A stretch of 64,000 bases of DNA from VRUE01 sp963717375. GTDB taxonomy: Bacteria; Actinomycetota; Thermoleophilia; Solirubrobacterales; 70-9. Below are positions 49,468 to 57,811 of the stretch, one piece after another. Made by a program: the position numbers and the translations under genes. How positions within the stretch are numbered: position 1 is the stretch's first letter; each line of letters opens with the position of its first letter. Below the pieces are notes generated by a model, which made no database searches, was not told the origin of the DNA, and saw only the letters and a program-made list of their open reading frames with translations. Where the stretch lies: NCBI GenBank assembly GCA_963717375.1, contig OY970329.1, positions 620,001-684,000 of the forward strand, read 5' to 3'.

Positions 49468-50556
49468 TTAATCCGCGCTGCGCTCGATCAAGCGCTCGAG
49501 CAATCCCGCGATGCCGATCTGGCTCGCAACCCGGCGCTGTTCCTCAGAGCCGTTGCCCTGGCGCAGGATGCGTTCGATCTCGGCAAGCGACTCCTCGGTT
49601 CCGAGCTCGCGCGCGTAGGGGCGGACCGTCTCGAGCATGCGGGCGGCAACGTCGCGCGCCGGGCCCGGCTGCTCGCCATCGAACAAGATCTCCGCCTCGA
49701 GGCCGTGGCTGGCGGCCTGGAAGTAGGACTCCTCGAGCGCCTCGCGGTGCAAGCGGGAGTCGGTGGGACGGTCGAGCTCCTTGGCGGCGATCGCCTGGAT
49801 CAGGGCCGCGAACGCGGCAGAGGTGGCCGACTCGGTCGGCACGTCCACCGCCCTCACCTCGACGGTCCCGAGGCTGGGGTGCGGGCGAACGTCCCACCAG
49901 ATGTAGGTGTAGTCGTCAACCCCCGCCGCGGCAACGAGCTGGTCAGCCACCTCGAGGAAGTCGGCGTAGTCGCGGAAGGCGCGGGGCACCTGGAAGCGCG
50001 GATAGCTGCGCACGACCTGGGTGCGAGCGCTGGCATGGCCGGAGTCGAGGCCTTCTTGAAAAGGCGAGTTGGCGCTCAGCGCCTGCAATCCGGGCAGGTA
50101 TAGACGCAGGGCATTGGCGAGCCTGACCGCGGCCTCCGGATCGGGCATGCCGACGTGGATGTGCAGACCGCAAGGCGGCGTCTTCAGCAAGCTGCCGAGG
50201 TCCTTTTGCACGATCTCGTAGCGCGGTTTTGCGACCAGCACGGGTTCCCCCACGGCGGTCGGGTGCAGACCGCAACCAAGCAGTCCGAAGCCGGCCTGGC
50301 CGATGCTCCGGCGCAACTCGCGCAGCTGCTCGAGCACCTCACCCGGGTCGCTGCAGATCCCAGTCTTCAGCTCGATCTGTTCGGTGAAGATCTCGACCGA
50401 GACCCGGTCGGCGATCGGCGTCCCGGCGACGCTCTCGATCACGTCCTCGGCGGCACAGGTCAGATCCCCGTCCCCGTCGACCAGCAGGAGCTCCTCCTCG
50501 ACACCGAGCGAGAGCGGCTGCGAAGCGCCGAAGCGATGTTGGTCACGTGCCTTCAC
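49468..50556 (-). CDS. carboxylate-amine ligase of the GCS2 (YbdK/EgtA-like) family
   Basis: 362 residues. LSLGVEEELLLVDGDGDLTC is the typical opening; SVEIFTEQIELKTGICSDPG, CGLHIHVGMPDPEAAVRLAN, SANSPFQEGLDSGHASART and SLGTVEVRAVDVPTESATSA are the glutamate-cysteine-ligase 2 blocks. The family joins glutamate to an amine with ATP; members include EgtA in ergothioneine synthesis and YbdK. Substrate here unknown; mycothiol-producing actinobacteria often use such ligases for other purposes. Start GTG at 50556. Confidence 0.88.
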   Translation of the reverse strand: MKARDQHRFGASQPLSLGVEEELLLVDGDGDLTCAAEDVIESVAGTPIADRVSVEIFTEQIELKTGICSDPGEVLEQLRELRRSIGQAGFGLLGCGLHPTAVGEPVLVAKPRYEIVQKDLGSLLKTPPCGLHIHVGMPDPEAAVRLANALRLYLPGLQALSANSPFQEGLDSGHASARTQVVRSYPRFQVPRAFRDYADFLEVADQLVAAAGVDDYTYIWWDVRPHPSLGTVEVRAVDVPTESATSAAFAALIQAIAAKELDRPTDSRLHREALEESYFQAASHGLEAEILFDGEQPGPARDVAARMLETVRPYARELGTEESLAEIERILRQGNGSEEQRRVASQIGIAGLLERLIERSAD

Positions 50557-50587
50557 TCGATGGCCTGGCCTACCCGCGGGAAGGGGG

Positions 50588-51571
50588 TTAGCTGGTCTTC
50601 TTTTCTTTGGGCTCGCTGCGCGGCTCGAGCTGGATCTCCCGCTCCGCCCTCGGGCGCCCCTCCTCGATCTCGAGGCTGCGCTCGCGCTCGGCGTTCAGCT
50701 GGTGGCCGAAGAGGATCGCCAGGTTGCTGATCCAAAACCAGACGAGCAGAGCGATAAGGCCACCGAGGGTCCCGTAGGTCTTGTCGTAGGAGCCGAAGTT
50801 GGCGACGTAGAAGGCGAAGGCAGCCGACGCGATTGCCCAGACGACGATCGCCACCAGGCTCCCCGGCGTCACCCACTTGAAGCCACGCAACTTCACGTTT
50901 GGCGAGGCGTAATAGAGGACCGCGATCATGAGCAGGAAGACCGCCACCATCGCCGGCCACTTGGCGATGTTCCAGACGCTGACCGCGGTGTCGCCGAGCC
51001 CGATCGGGCCCGCCACCGCGTCGACCACCGGGCCGGTGAGGACCAGGGCCAGCGCCAGGAGCGCCATCAGGACGACCATCACCAGGGTGATCGCAAGTTG
51101 GAGCGGGCGCAGCTTCCAGAACGGCCGCCCCTCGGGCGTCTCGTAAATGATGTTCGAGGCGCGGATGAAGGCGCCGACGTAACCCGAGGCCGACCACAGC
51201 GCCACCGCCAGCCCGGCGACGAAGGCAAAGCCCGCGGCGCCCTGGTTGGAGGTGATCGATTCGATCGGGCCCGAGAAGGTTTCCGCCGCGGACTGCGGCC
51301 CGATCGAGCTAATGATTTCGGTCAGCGTCGAGGTCGTGCTCTTCGGGTCACCGACCAAGCCGATCAGCGAAACCATCGCGATCAAGGCCGGGAAAAGAGC
51401 GAGCAGGCCGTAGTAGGTCAGCGCCGCGGCCCAGTCGGTGAGGTTGTCCTCCATGAACTCGGTCGCGGTGCGCTTGAGCGTCGCGAAGGCGCCGGAATCG
51501 GCAGCGTGGCCCTCGGGTCGATAGTCGCGGCGCACACTGCCCTCCCCACGCTCGTTCACCTCTCCAGCCAT
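50588..51571 (-). CDS. YihY/BrkB family membrane protein
   Basis: 327 residues with about six membrane helices. AAALTYYGLLALFPALIAMV, VGAFIRASNIIYETPEGRPF, SPNVKLRGFKWVTPGSLVAI and GSYDKTYGTLGGLIALLVWF are the family's conserved blocks. The C-terminal 50 residues are charged. Function unknown although the family was once called ribonuclease BN. 31 bases upstream of the ligase gene, in the same direction. Confidence 0.92.
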   Translation of the reverse strand: MAGEVNERGEGSVRRDYRPEGHAADSGAFATLKRTATEFMEDNLTDWAAALTYYGLLALFPALIAMVSLIGLVGDPKSTTSTLTEIISSIGPQSAAETFSGPIESITSNQGAAGFAFVAGLAVALWSASGYVGAFIRASNIIYETPEGRPFWKLRPLQLAITLVMVVLMALLALALVLTGPVVDAVAGPIGLGDTAVSVWNIAKWPAMVAVFLLMIAVLYYASPNVKLRGFKWVTPGSLVAIVVWAIASAAFAFYVANFGSYDKTYGTLGGLIALLVWFWISNLAILFGHQLNAERERSLEIEEGRPRAEREIQLEPRSEPKEKKTS

Positions 51572-51669
51572 CAGGCGTTCCTCTTCTAGTTCAGTTGTTG
51601 TCCGGGGATCCCCAGGTTCCCGAGGAGCGAGAATGCGAAACGACTCGCATCACGGGCTCGATCTGGCCA

Positions 51670-52152
51670 CTAAAGCCAGACGTGCTCGAAAACCAACCCG
51701 CGCTTCTCGCAGGTGAGCAGCCCCATCGACGGGCGCGGCGCCCGTCGTCGCTCGGTGGGGCTTCCCGGGTTGAAGATCTGAAAGCCACCCTCCTCTTCGT
51801 GGAGGGGGAGGTGGCTGTGCCCGAAGACGACGGCGGTGGCCTGAGGGAAGCGGCGGCGCAGACGAGCCAAGCGGCCCTTGGCCGGCCCGGCATCGTGGAC
51901 AAGACCGACGACCTTCCCACCGAGCTCGACTTCAAGCGCCGATGGCAGCGAACGCCGCAGCGCCGGCTCATCGACGTTGCCGTGGACGGCATGCACGATC
52001 GGGCAGAGGGATTCGAGCTCTTCCAGGGCCGAGACGCCGAAGAAGTCACCGGCGTGGATCACCGCAGCGGCCTCGCCGATCAACTCAACGCATCGCTCGG
52101 GCAGGCGGCGTGAGCCCTTCGGCATATGGGTATCGGCGATAACTGCGATCAA
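51670..52152 (-). CDS. YfcE-type metallophosphoesterase
   Basis: 160 residues. The metal motifs are LIAVIADTHMPKGS (D-x-H), VIHAGDFFGV (G-D), VHGNVDEP (G-N-x-D) and VFGHSHLPL (G-H-S-H). The fold and length are those of the MJ0936/YfcE phosphodiesterases. Start is taken as TTG 52152, which places the first strand at residue 1-8; anything longer would run into the divergent ligase gene. Substrate in the cell unknown; the family cleaves cyclic or phosphodiester bonds. Confidence 0.87.
   Translation of the reverse strand: MIAVIADTHMPKGSRRLPERCVELIGEAAAVIHAGDFFGVSALEELESLCPIVHAVHGNVDEPALRRSLPSALEVELGGKVVGLVHDAGPAKGRLARLRRRFPQATAVVFGHSHLPLHEEEGGFQIFNPGSPTERRRAPRPSMGLLTCEKRGLVFEHVWL
52108..52133 (+). 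promoter_or_regulatory. possible sigma-B-like promoter for the PE-ligase gene
   Basis: GCGT, 16 bases, GGGTAT, 37 bases before ATG 52170 and inside the first codons of the divergent phosphodiesterase gene. The -10 matches well, the -35 is weak. Confidence 0.35.
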
Positions 52153-52169
52153 ACTAGGACGGGATTCTG

Positions 52170-53633
52170 ATGGCAGCGAACGCGCGCAAGAAAGGTGGCG
52201 ACAAACTCGGAGAGTACGAGCGCAAGCGCGACTTTGAGGCGACGCCCGAGCCGGCGGGGAAGAAACGGCGCAAGAGTAAGGGCGCGCCGCGTTTCGTCGT
52301 CCAAGAACACAGCGCTCGTCGCCTGCATTGGGACCTGCGTCTGGAGCACGAAGGGGTGGCCGTCTCCTGGGCGGTGCCGAACGGTATCCCGGCTGACCCG
52401 AGCGAAAACCGCAAGGCGGTCCACACCGAGGATCACCCACTCGAGTACCTCGATTTCGAGGGCGAGATCCCGACCGGCGAGTACGGGGCCGGGACGATGC
52501 GGATCTGGGATCGCGGCACCTACGAGGTCGAGAAGTGGGAGAAGGAGAAAATCGTCTTCAGCTTTTGCGGTGAGCGGCTGAGCGGCCGCTACGCGCTCTT
52601 CCGCGCCGGCGCCAACGCGCAGGACTGGATGATCCACCGCATCGACCCGCCTGCCGAGGAACACGACCCCTTCCCGGAGTCGGTGGTGCCGATGCTGGCC
52701 AAGCTCTCGAAGCTGCCGGCGAGCGACGAGGGCTGGGCGGCCGAGGTGAAGTGGGACGGAGTGCGGGCGATCGCCTACTGTCGCCCCGGCCGGCTCAAGC
52801 TGCAGAGCCGCAATCTCAACGACGTCTCCGCCCAGTACCCGGAGGTGAAAAAGCTCTCGCGCCAGCTCGGCGCCCGTGACGCGGTGCTCGACGGCGAGCT
52901 GGTCGCCTTCGACGCCGACGGCCGCCCCAGCTTCGGGCTCCTTCAGCAGCGCATCCACCAGACCACGGAGAGCGTCGTGCGGCGGCGGATGAAATCGCAC
53001 CCGGTCACCTACGTGATCTTCGACCTCCTCTACCTGGAAGGGCAGAGCCTGATGGGCGAGCCTTACTCGCGCCGGCGCAAGTTGCTCGAGGACATGAAGC
53101 TGTCCGGCGAGAGCTGGCAGACGCCCGCCTACTCGACCGGGCACGCGGAGGACTTGCTGGAGGCCAGCGCCAAGCAGAAGCTGGAGGGGATCGTGCTGAA
53201 GCGCCTCAACAGCCGCTACGCGCCGGGCAAACGCAATGGCTCCTGGCTGAAGGTGAAGAACCTCGGCCGCCAGGAGTTCGTGATCGGCGGCTGGCAGGAA
53301 GGCGAGGGCCGGCGGCGCAACCGCCTCGGCTCGATCCTGCTCGGTTACTTCGACGAGCACGGCGAGCTCCGCTATGCGGGCAAAGTCGGCACCGGCTTCT
53401 CCGAGCGCGACCTCGACGAGCTGCTGCAACTCCTGCGCCCGCTCGCCCGGAAATCGAACCCGTTTGCCGGCAGGCGCGGTCCGCGACAGGCGCACTTCGT
53501 CGAGCCGGAACTGGTCGCCGAGATCGAGTTCCGCGAGCTGACTACCGAGGGCATGGTGCGCCACGGCTCTTTCAAGGGGCTGCGCGAGGACAAGCCGGCC
53601 AAGGAGGTCGGCGTCGAGCGTCCCGAGCCATAG
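52170..53633 (+). CDS. ligD: LigD-type DNA ligase with 3'-phosphoesterase domain (PE-LIG)
   Basis: 487 residues. Residues 41-160 form the 3'-phosphoesterase domain: FVVQEHSARRLHWDLRLEHE, AVSWAVPNGIPADPSEN, HTEDHPLEYLDFEGEIPTGE and YGAGTMRIWDRGTYE. Residues 170-480 are an ATP-dependent ligase: EVKWDGVRAIAYCRPGR with the lysine nucleophile at about K194, DGELVAFDADGRPSF, LEGIVLKRLNSRYAPGKRNG and VKNLGRQEFVIGGWQEGEGR. The polymerase domain of full LigD is absent and must be encoded elsewhere. Functions with Ku in end joining. Its gene is divergent from a phosphodiesterase with only 17 bases between the starts. Confidence 0.92.
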   Translation: MAANARKKGGDKLGEYERKRDFEATPEPAGKKRRKSKGAPRFVVQEHSARRLHWDLRLEHEGVAVSWAVPNGIPADPSENRKAVHTEDHPLEYLDFEGEIPTGEYGAGTMRIWDRGTYEVEKWEKEKIVFSFCGERLSGRYALFRAGANAQDWMIHRIDPPAEEHDPFPESVVPMLAKLSKLPASDEGWAAEVKWDGVRAIAYCRPGRLKLQSRNLNDVSAQYPEVKKLSRQLGARDAVLDGELVAFDADGRPSFGLLQQRIHQTTESVVRRRMKSHPVTYVIFDLLYLEGQSLMGEPYSRRRKLLEDMKLSGESWQTPAYSTGHAEDLLEASAKQKLEGIVLKRLNSRYAPGKRNGSWLKVKNLGRQEFVIGGWQEGEGRRRNRLGSILLGYFDEHGELRYAGKVGTGFSERDLDELLQLLRPLARKSNPFAGRRGPRQAHFVEPELVAEIEFRELTTEGMVRHGSFKGLREDKPAKEVGVERPEP

Positions 53634-53680
53634 GTCAAGGCGAGCCCGATCGGAGTTTGCGGCCGCCCACCAAAGGGCAC

Positions 53681-54742
53681 ATGATCAGGGTGATCGGAGT
53701 GAAGGAGAAAGAGACAGCGAGTTCGCTGAGGGCACTACTGCCCACGGCGGGCCCGATCTGCGATCTGGTCGTCGGCCTGCTTTCTAACTCCGCGCGGGAG
53801 GACGCACTTTCGCCGGGGGCTGAGGAAGATGCGGCGCGCCTGGTCGCCTGCGTTGACGATCCACTCGCTGACGACGACCTGCAGCTGGCCCTCTACATCT
53901 GCTTCGAGCTGCATTACCGCTCCTTCCCGAACGTGGACCCGGGGTGGGAGTGGAGCCCCACGCTACTTTCGGTGCGGGCTTTGCTCGAGGGCGCGTTCCT
54001 CGAGGCACTCGAAGCAAAGCTCGGGCCGGGCGAGCCGGTCGACCCGAAGGAGGTCGGTGACCACCTCTTCCGCCTCGAGGCAAGCGACGATGGCGTCTCG
54101 CTCTCCAGACACCTCGAGGCCAAAGCAGGGATCGACGAGTTTCGCGAGTTCGTCGTTCATCGTTCGCTGTACCAGCTGAAGGAGTCAGACCCGCACAGCT
54201 GGGCGATCCCGCGCCTCTCGGGGCCGGCGAAGACGGCACTGCTCGAGGTGCAGACGGACGAGTACGGCGGCGGCCGACCGGAGCGCATGCACTCGGTGCT
54301 CTTCGCGAAGACGATGCGTGCGCTCGGCCTCGACGATCGCGAGAACGCCTATCTCGACTACGTGCCCGGAGTGACCCTGGCCACCGTGAACCTGATGTCG
54401 GCGCTCGGGCTTCGTCGCGAGCGGCGCGGCGCGATCGTCGGACACCTGGCGATGTTCGAGATGACCTCGGCCCAGCCAAATCGTCGCTACGGCGACGCTC
54501 TTCGTCGCCTCGGCTTCGACGCGGAGGCAACCGACTTCTACGACGAGCATGTCGAGGCCGACGCCGTCCACGAGAACATCGCCGCCTACGACCTCGCCGG
54601 TGGTCTGGCGCGACAGGAGCCCGAGCTGGCCGCGGACATCCTCTTCGGCGCCCGCGCCCTGCTGTATCTCGAAGACCGTCTCGGGCGGCACCTGCTCGCG
54701 GCTTGGAGGGAAGGCGAGACTTCGCTGCGCAGGCCGCTGTGA
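53681..54742 (+). CDS. iron-containing redox enzyme family (haem-oxygenase-like diiron fold) protein
   Basis: 353 residues. Residues 210-340 show the haem-oxygenase-like diiron (HDO) pattern: HSVLFAKTMRALGL, VGHLAMFEMTSAQPNRRYGD and DEHVEADAVHENIAAYDLAG, where E, H and E-x-x-x-H positions would bind iron. The N-terminal half (about 1-150) is specific to the large subtype seen in actinobacteria. The reaction cannot be named; HDO enzymes range from N-oxygenases to C-C cleavage. AAGGG precedes ATG 53681. The next gene overlaps by four bases. Confidence 0.8.
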   Translation: MIRVIGVKEKETASSLRALLPTAGPICDLVVGLLSNSAREDALSPGAEEDAARLVACVDDPLADDDLQLALYICFELHYRSFPNVDPGWEWSPTLLSVRALLEGAFLEALEAKLGPGEPVDPKEVGDHLFRLEASDDGVSLSRHLEAKAGIDEFREFVVHRSLYQLKESDPHSWAIPRLSGPAKTALLEVQTDEYGGGRPERMHSVLFAKTMRALGLDDRENAYLDYVPGVTLATVNLMSALGLRRERRGAIVGHLAMFEMTSAQPNRRYGDALRRLGFDAEATDFYDEHVEADAVHENIAAYDLAGGLARQEPELAADILFGARALLYLEDRLGRHLLAAWREGETSLRRPL

Positions 54743-55809
54743 GCGCGGACGCGAGTGTGCCGGGAACCTCCTACGTGGTTCCCCTCCGCTGGACTGAACC
54801 CGGGCCGATCGAGGAGCTGGCCGCCTACCTTCGCCTGGTTGCTGCCGAGGTCGACGAGGTGCTCGTCATCGACGGCTCCCCGGAGCCGCTGTTCGCCCGC
54901 CACTCATCGGCCCTGCGCGACACTGCCAAGCACCTGCCGCCGCACTCCGATCTCAGCTTCCGGATGGGAAAGGTGAACGGCGTCATCACCGGCGTGCGCG
55001 AGGCCTCGCATCAAAGGGTGGTCCTGGCAGATGACGATGTTCGCTACGACCCGCCTGCCCTGAGGCGGACCGTGGGACTTCTCGCCGAGGCTGATTTGGT
55101 GAGGCCACAGAACTACTTCGACGAGTTGTCCTGGCACGCTCGCTGGGACACAGCCCGGTCCCTGCTGAACCGTGTCTTCACCGGTGACCCGACCTTTCCC
55201 GTTGGAGACTTCCCCGGCACGCTTGCGGTCCGCCGCGACGCGTTTCAGGCCAGCGGCGCCTACGACGGCGATGCGCTCTTCGAGAACCTCGAGCTGATGC
55301 GGACCGTCCGCGCGGCCGGCGGGATGGTCCTCACCCCGCTCGATCTATATGTCGCGAGGCGACCGCCAAGCGCCAGGCATTTCTTCTCCCAGCGAGTGCG
55401 CCAGGCCTATGACGATTTTGCGATCCCAGCGCGTATGGGTGCCTTTCTCGCGGTAGCTCCGCTGGCAACCCACTCCTTGCGCAGCGGCCGCGGCGGTCGC
55501 CTCGCGGCGGCTGGGCTCGTGTCGATCGTGATCGCGGAGCTCGGGCGCAGGAGGGCCGGCGGAGCGGAGCGATTCCCGCCGAGCTGCTCACTGCTAGCCC
55601 CGGCCTGGATCTGCGAGCGCTCGATCTGCTCCTGGCTGGCCTTGGGAGCGAAGCTGAGAGGTGGAGTGCGCTACGGCGAGGGCCGGCTGAGCCACTCAGC
55701 AACGTCGATGCGCCGCCTTCGCCGCGACTATGACTCGGTATCGGCCAGCAGCTCCTCTGAAGCCGCTGCGGGAAGACCGCTGTCGGCGCGGAACCCGATC
55801 GCCTTGTGA
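54739..55809 (+). CDS. family-2-like glycosyltransferase
   Basis: 356 residues. The GT-A core is seen in SYVVPLRWTEPGPIEELAAY, DEVLVIDGSPEPLFARHSSA and QRVVLADDDVRYDPPALRRT, with D-D-D as the metal site; later DGDALFENLELMRTVRAAGG carries the E-x-x-E-like region. The C-terminal 120 residues contain two helices that may attach to the membrane. Sugar and acceptor unknown. GTG start at 54739 overlaps the upstream stop (GTGA), so it is coupled to the iron enzyme. Its last 27 codons overlap the convergent CDGSH gene. Confidence 0.78.
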   Translation: MSADASVPGTSYVVPLRWTEPGPIEELAAYLRLVAAEVDEVLVIDGSPEPLFARHSSALRDTAKHLPPHSDLSFRMGKVNGVITGVREASHQRVVLADDDVRYDPPALRRTVGLLAEADLVRPQNYFDELSWHARWDTARSLLNRVFTGDPTFPVGDFPGTLAVRRDAFQASGAYDGDALFENLELMRTVRAAGGMVLTPLDLYVARRPPSARHFFSQRVRQAYDDFAIPARMGAFLAVAPLATHSLRSGRGGRLAAAGLVSIVIAELGRRRAGGAERFPPSCSLLAPAWICERSICSWLALGAKLRGGVRYGEGRLSHSATSMRRLRRDYDSVSASSSSEAAAGRPLSARNPIAL

Positions 55810-55976
55810 GTGCCATCGCAGAAGGGCCGGATTTGGGAGCGCCCGCACCGGCATAGGGCCACCACCCGCCGCTTGACCTCGATCTCATTCCCTTTCTGAT
55901 CAACCATCAAGAAAGGTCCGCGCACCAGGTATGGACCGTTGCGATAGGGGGTGATCTTCGTCGGGGTGTCGGCCAT
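55728..55976 (-). CDS. CDGSH iron-sulfur domain protein
   Basis: 82 residues with the full CDGSH motif CRCGRSQIRPFCDGTHK (three Cys and one His binding a 2Fe-2S cluster). A short N-terminal beta part (YLVRGPFLMVDQKGNEIEV) precedes it. Cytosolic electron-transfer or iron-sulfur protein. Convergent with, and overlapping 82 bases of, the glycosyltransferase gene. I recall that a CDGSH gene often accompanies this iron-redox/glycosyltransferase pair, so the three are likely a functional unit. Confidence 0.9.
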   Translation of the reverse strand: MADTPTKITPYRNGPYLVRGPFLMVDQKGNEIEVKRRVVALCRCGRSQIRPFCDGTHKAIGFRADSGLPAAASEELLADTES

Positions 55977-55989
55977 CGTCCCCGCCTGA

Positions 55990-56015
55990 CTACCCCGCGG
56001 CTGTCGGCTCTAAGC
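55990..56015 (-). promoter_or_regulatory. sigma-B-like promoter for the CDGSH gene
   Basis: On the minus strand GCTT, 16 bases, GGGTAG, 14 bases before the ATG at 55976. Leader would be very short, so support is moderate. Confidence 0.4.
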
Positions 56016-56074
56016 CCGACCCCGCCGACCCGCGCCTCGGAGTGGCCGACTCAAGCGGACCGCCCGGAGGGCTC

Positions 56075-57064
56075 TCAGCCCCCTGAGGCGCCGAGCTTCG
56101 GCAGTACCTCGCGACCGTAGACCTCGATCGCGGCGTGCGGGTTGGCGCCGGAGTTGTTCATCAGAGCCACCGTGGTCGCCCCCAGTTCTTCGACTTGGCG
56201 AATCCGCTCGAGATGCTGCTCGGGGTCAGCGGCGATGATCATCGCTTCGCCCAACTCCTCGTCGCTCATCTGCTTCTCGCCGTGCTCGTACATCGCCTTC
56301 GGGTCGTGCCAGTCCTCCTTGTAGAACTCCTTCGGCTGCGCGCCCTTCCAGACGCGGGCCCCCTCCAGGGCCGCCTCGTCCTCCGGCGCCCAGGAAAAAG
56401 CGACCTGCAGGACGATCTCGCCGGGCTCGCGACCGGCATCGTCGGCAGCGCCGCGGTAGGCGTCGAGGATCTCCGGCACCGCCTCGGGGTCGGCGAGAGT
56501 CCAGAGGCCGTCGCCGAGGCGACCGGCGACCTTGGCTGCCTGCGGCCCGAAGGCGGAGACGTAGATCGGCGGCCGGCGGTCCTCCGGCAAGGTGTGGATG
56601 AAGGCACCGTCGGCCGAGAAGTGGCTCCTCTCCTCCGTCAGCCGCTTGCCGTCCCAGAGCGCGCGGATCATCTCCAGCGCCTCAGCCATGCGCTCGATCT
56701 GCTCGCCGGTCGAGGGCCAGCCCTGGCCGAGCGGCGCCTCGTTCAGCGCCTCACCCGAGCCGAAGCCGAGGTAGGGCCGACCCGGGTACATCACCTCCAG
56801 CGTCGCCCAGGCCTGGGCGATCAGCGCCGGGTGGTAGCGCGGCCCGGGCGGGGTGACGCCGGTCCCCAGCGCGACGCTCTGCGTCGCCTGCGCCGCGGCG
56901 CCGAGCCAGACCCAGGCGTTGCCGGACTCGCCGTCCTCCCACCAAGGCTGGAGGTGGTCGCTGCAGCCAATGCCGTCGAAGCCGGCCTGCTCGGCCTCGA
57001 CCGCCTGTCGCAGCAGGTCATCGGGTGGGAACTGCTCGTGTGCGCAGAAGTGGAAGTAACGCAT
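56075..57064 (-). CDS. LLM-class F420-dependent oxidoreductase
   Basis: 329 residues, a luciferase-like (alpha/beta)8 protein. HFCAHEQFPPDDLLRQAVEA, DGIGCSDHLQPWWEDGESG, VALGTGVTPPGPRYHPALIA and FGSGEALNEAPLGQGWPSTG are typical of the FGD-related group that uses F420 (glucose-6-phosphate dehydrogenase-like and similar, TIGR03557). The substrate is not clear; the H-L-Q-P-W motif and G-S-G-E-A-L are common to the family. Divergent from the HAD gene. Confidence 0.87.
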   Translation of the reverse strand: MRYFHFCAHEQFPPDDLLRQAVEAEQAGFDGIGCSDHLQPWWEDGESGNAWVWLGAAAQATQSVALGTGVTPPGPRYHPALIAQAWATLEVMYPGRPYLGFGSGEALNEAPLGQGWPSTGEQIERMAEALEMIRALWDGKRLTEERSHFSADGAFIHTLPEDRRPPIYVSAFGPQAAKVAGRLGDGLWTLADPEAVPEILDAYRGAADDAGREPGEIVLQVAFSWAPEDEAALEGARVWKGAQPKEFYKEDWHDPKAMYEHGEKQMSDEELGEAMIIAADPEQHLERIRQVEELGATTVALMNNSGANPHAAIEVYGREVLPKLGASGG

Positions 57065-57076
57065 CGCTACAGCGAC

Positions 57077-57109
57077 TTACCCGTTTGAGCGCGGCGGAAT
57101 CGTGGGTAG
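57077..57109. promoter_or_regulatory. overlapping divergent sigma-B-like promoters
   Basis: Plus strand: GTTT (57083), 17 bases, GGGTAG (57104-57109), 16 bases before the HAD ATG. Minus strand: GATT, 15 bases, GGGTAA (57077-57082), 13 bases before the LLM ATG. Both are short-leader promoters and share sequence. Confidence 0.42.
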
Positions 57110-57124
57110 CAAGGGGCCATCTCT

Positions 57125-57796
57125 ATGAGCAGCGCCGACTCATTCACCGTGATCCTCGACGTCGACGGCACCTTGGTCGACACCAACTATCACCATGCGC
57201 TGGCCTGGCATCGCGCCTTTCGCGCCCATGGCCACAGCACGCAGATGTGGAAGGTCCACCGTCACATCGGCATGGGTGGCGACCAGTTCGTCTCGGCCCT
57301 GGTCGGAGACGAGGTCGAGGAGAGAGAAGGGGATGAGATCCGCGCCGCCGAGGGCGATGCCTACGGCGAGCTGATCGGCGAAGTCGAGCCGATGGAGGGC
57401 GCCCGCGGCCTGATCGAAGACCTGCGCGAGGACGGCTCGCGGGTGATCCTCGCCAGCTCAGCCAAGCAGGAGGAGGTCGAGCACTACCTCGATCTGCTCG
57501 AGGCTCGCGAGCTGGCCGACGGCTGGACCACGTCGGCCGACGTCGAGCGGACCAAGCCGCATCCCGATCTCGTCCACGCCGCGATCGAGAAGGCCGGACA
57601 AGGCAGTCCAGCCGTGATGGTCGGCGACTCGACCTGGGACGTGAAGGCGGCGGAGGCCGCCGGCATCCCCACCCTCGCCGTCCTAACCGGCGGCTTCTCC
57701 GAGGACGAGCTGCGCGAAGCTGGAGCCGCCAAGGTCGTCAGGTCGATCGCCAAGCTGCGCGACGATCTCCGGGTACTGCACGAGCTGGCGAAATAG
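57125..57796 (+). CDS. HAD-superfamily phosphatase-like hydrolase
   Basis: 223 residues. Motif I FTVILDVDGTLVDTNYHHAL, motif II VILASSAKQEEVEHY, motif III SADVERTKPHPDLVHAAIEK, motif IV VMVGDSTWDVKAAEAAGIPT. This is the phosphoglycolate/beta-phosphoglucomutase-like subgroup with a helical cap. The substrate is unknown. The next gene follows after 15 bases. Confidence 0.9.
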   Translation: MSSADSFTVILDVDGTLVDTNYHHALAWHRAFRAHGHSTQMWKVHRHIGMGGDQFVSALVGDEVEEREGDEIRAAEGDAYGELIGEVEPMEGARGLIEDLREDGSRVILASSAKQEEVEHYLDLLEARELADGWTTSADVERTKPHPDLVHAAIEKAGQGSPAVMVGDSTWDVKAAEAAGIPTLAVLTGGFSEDELREAGAAKVVRSIAKLRDDLRVLHELAK

Positions 57797-57811
57797 GCGG
57801 GACGCAGCCGC

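Noticed and set aside
50570..50575. GGGTAG upstream of the GCS2-type ligase
   Set aside because: No matching -35 element at the expected spacing.
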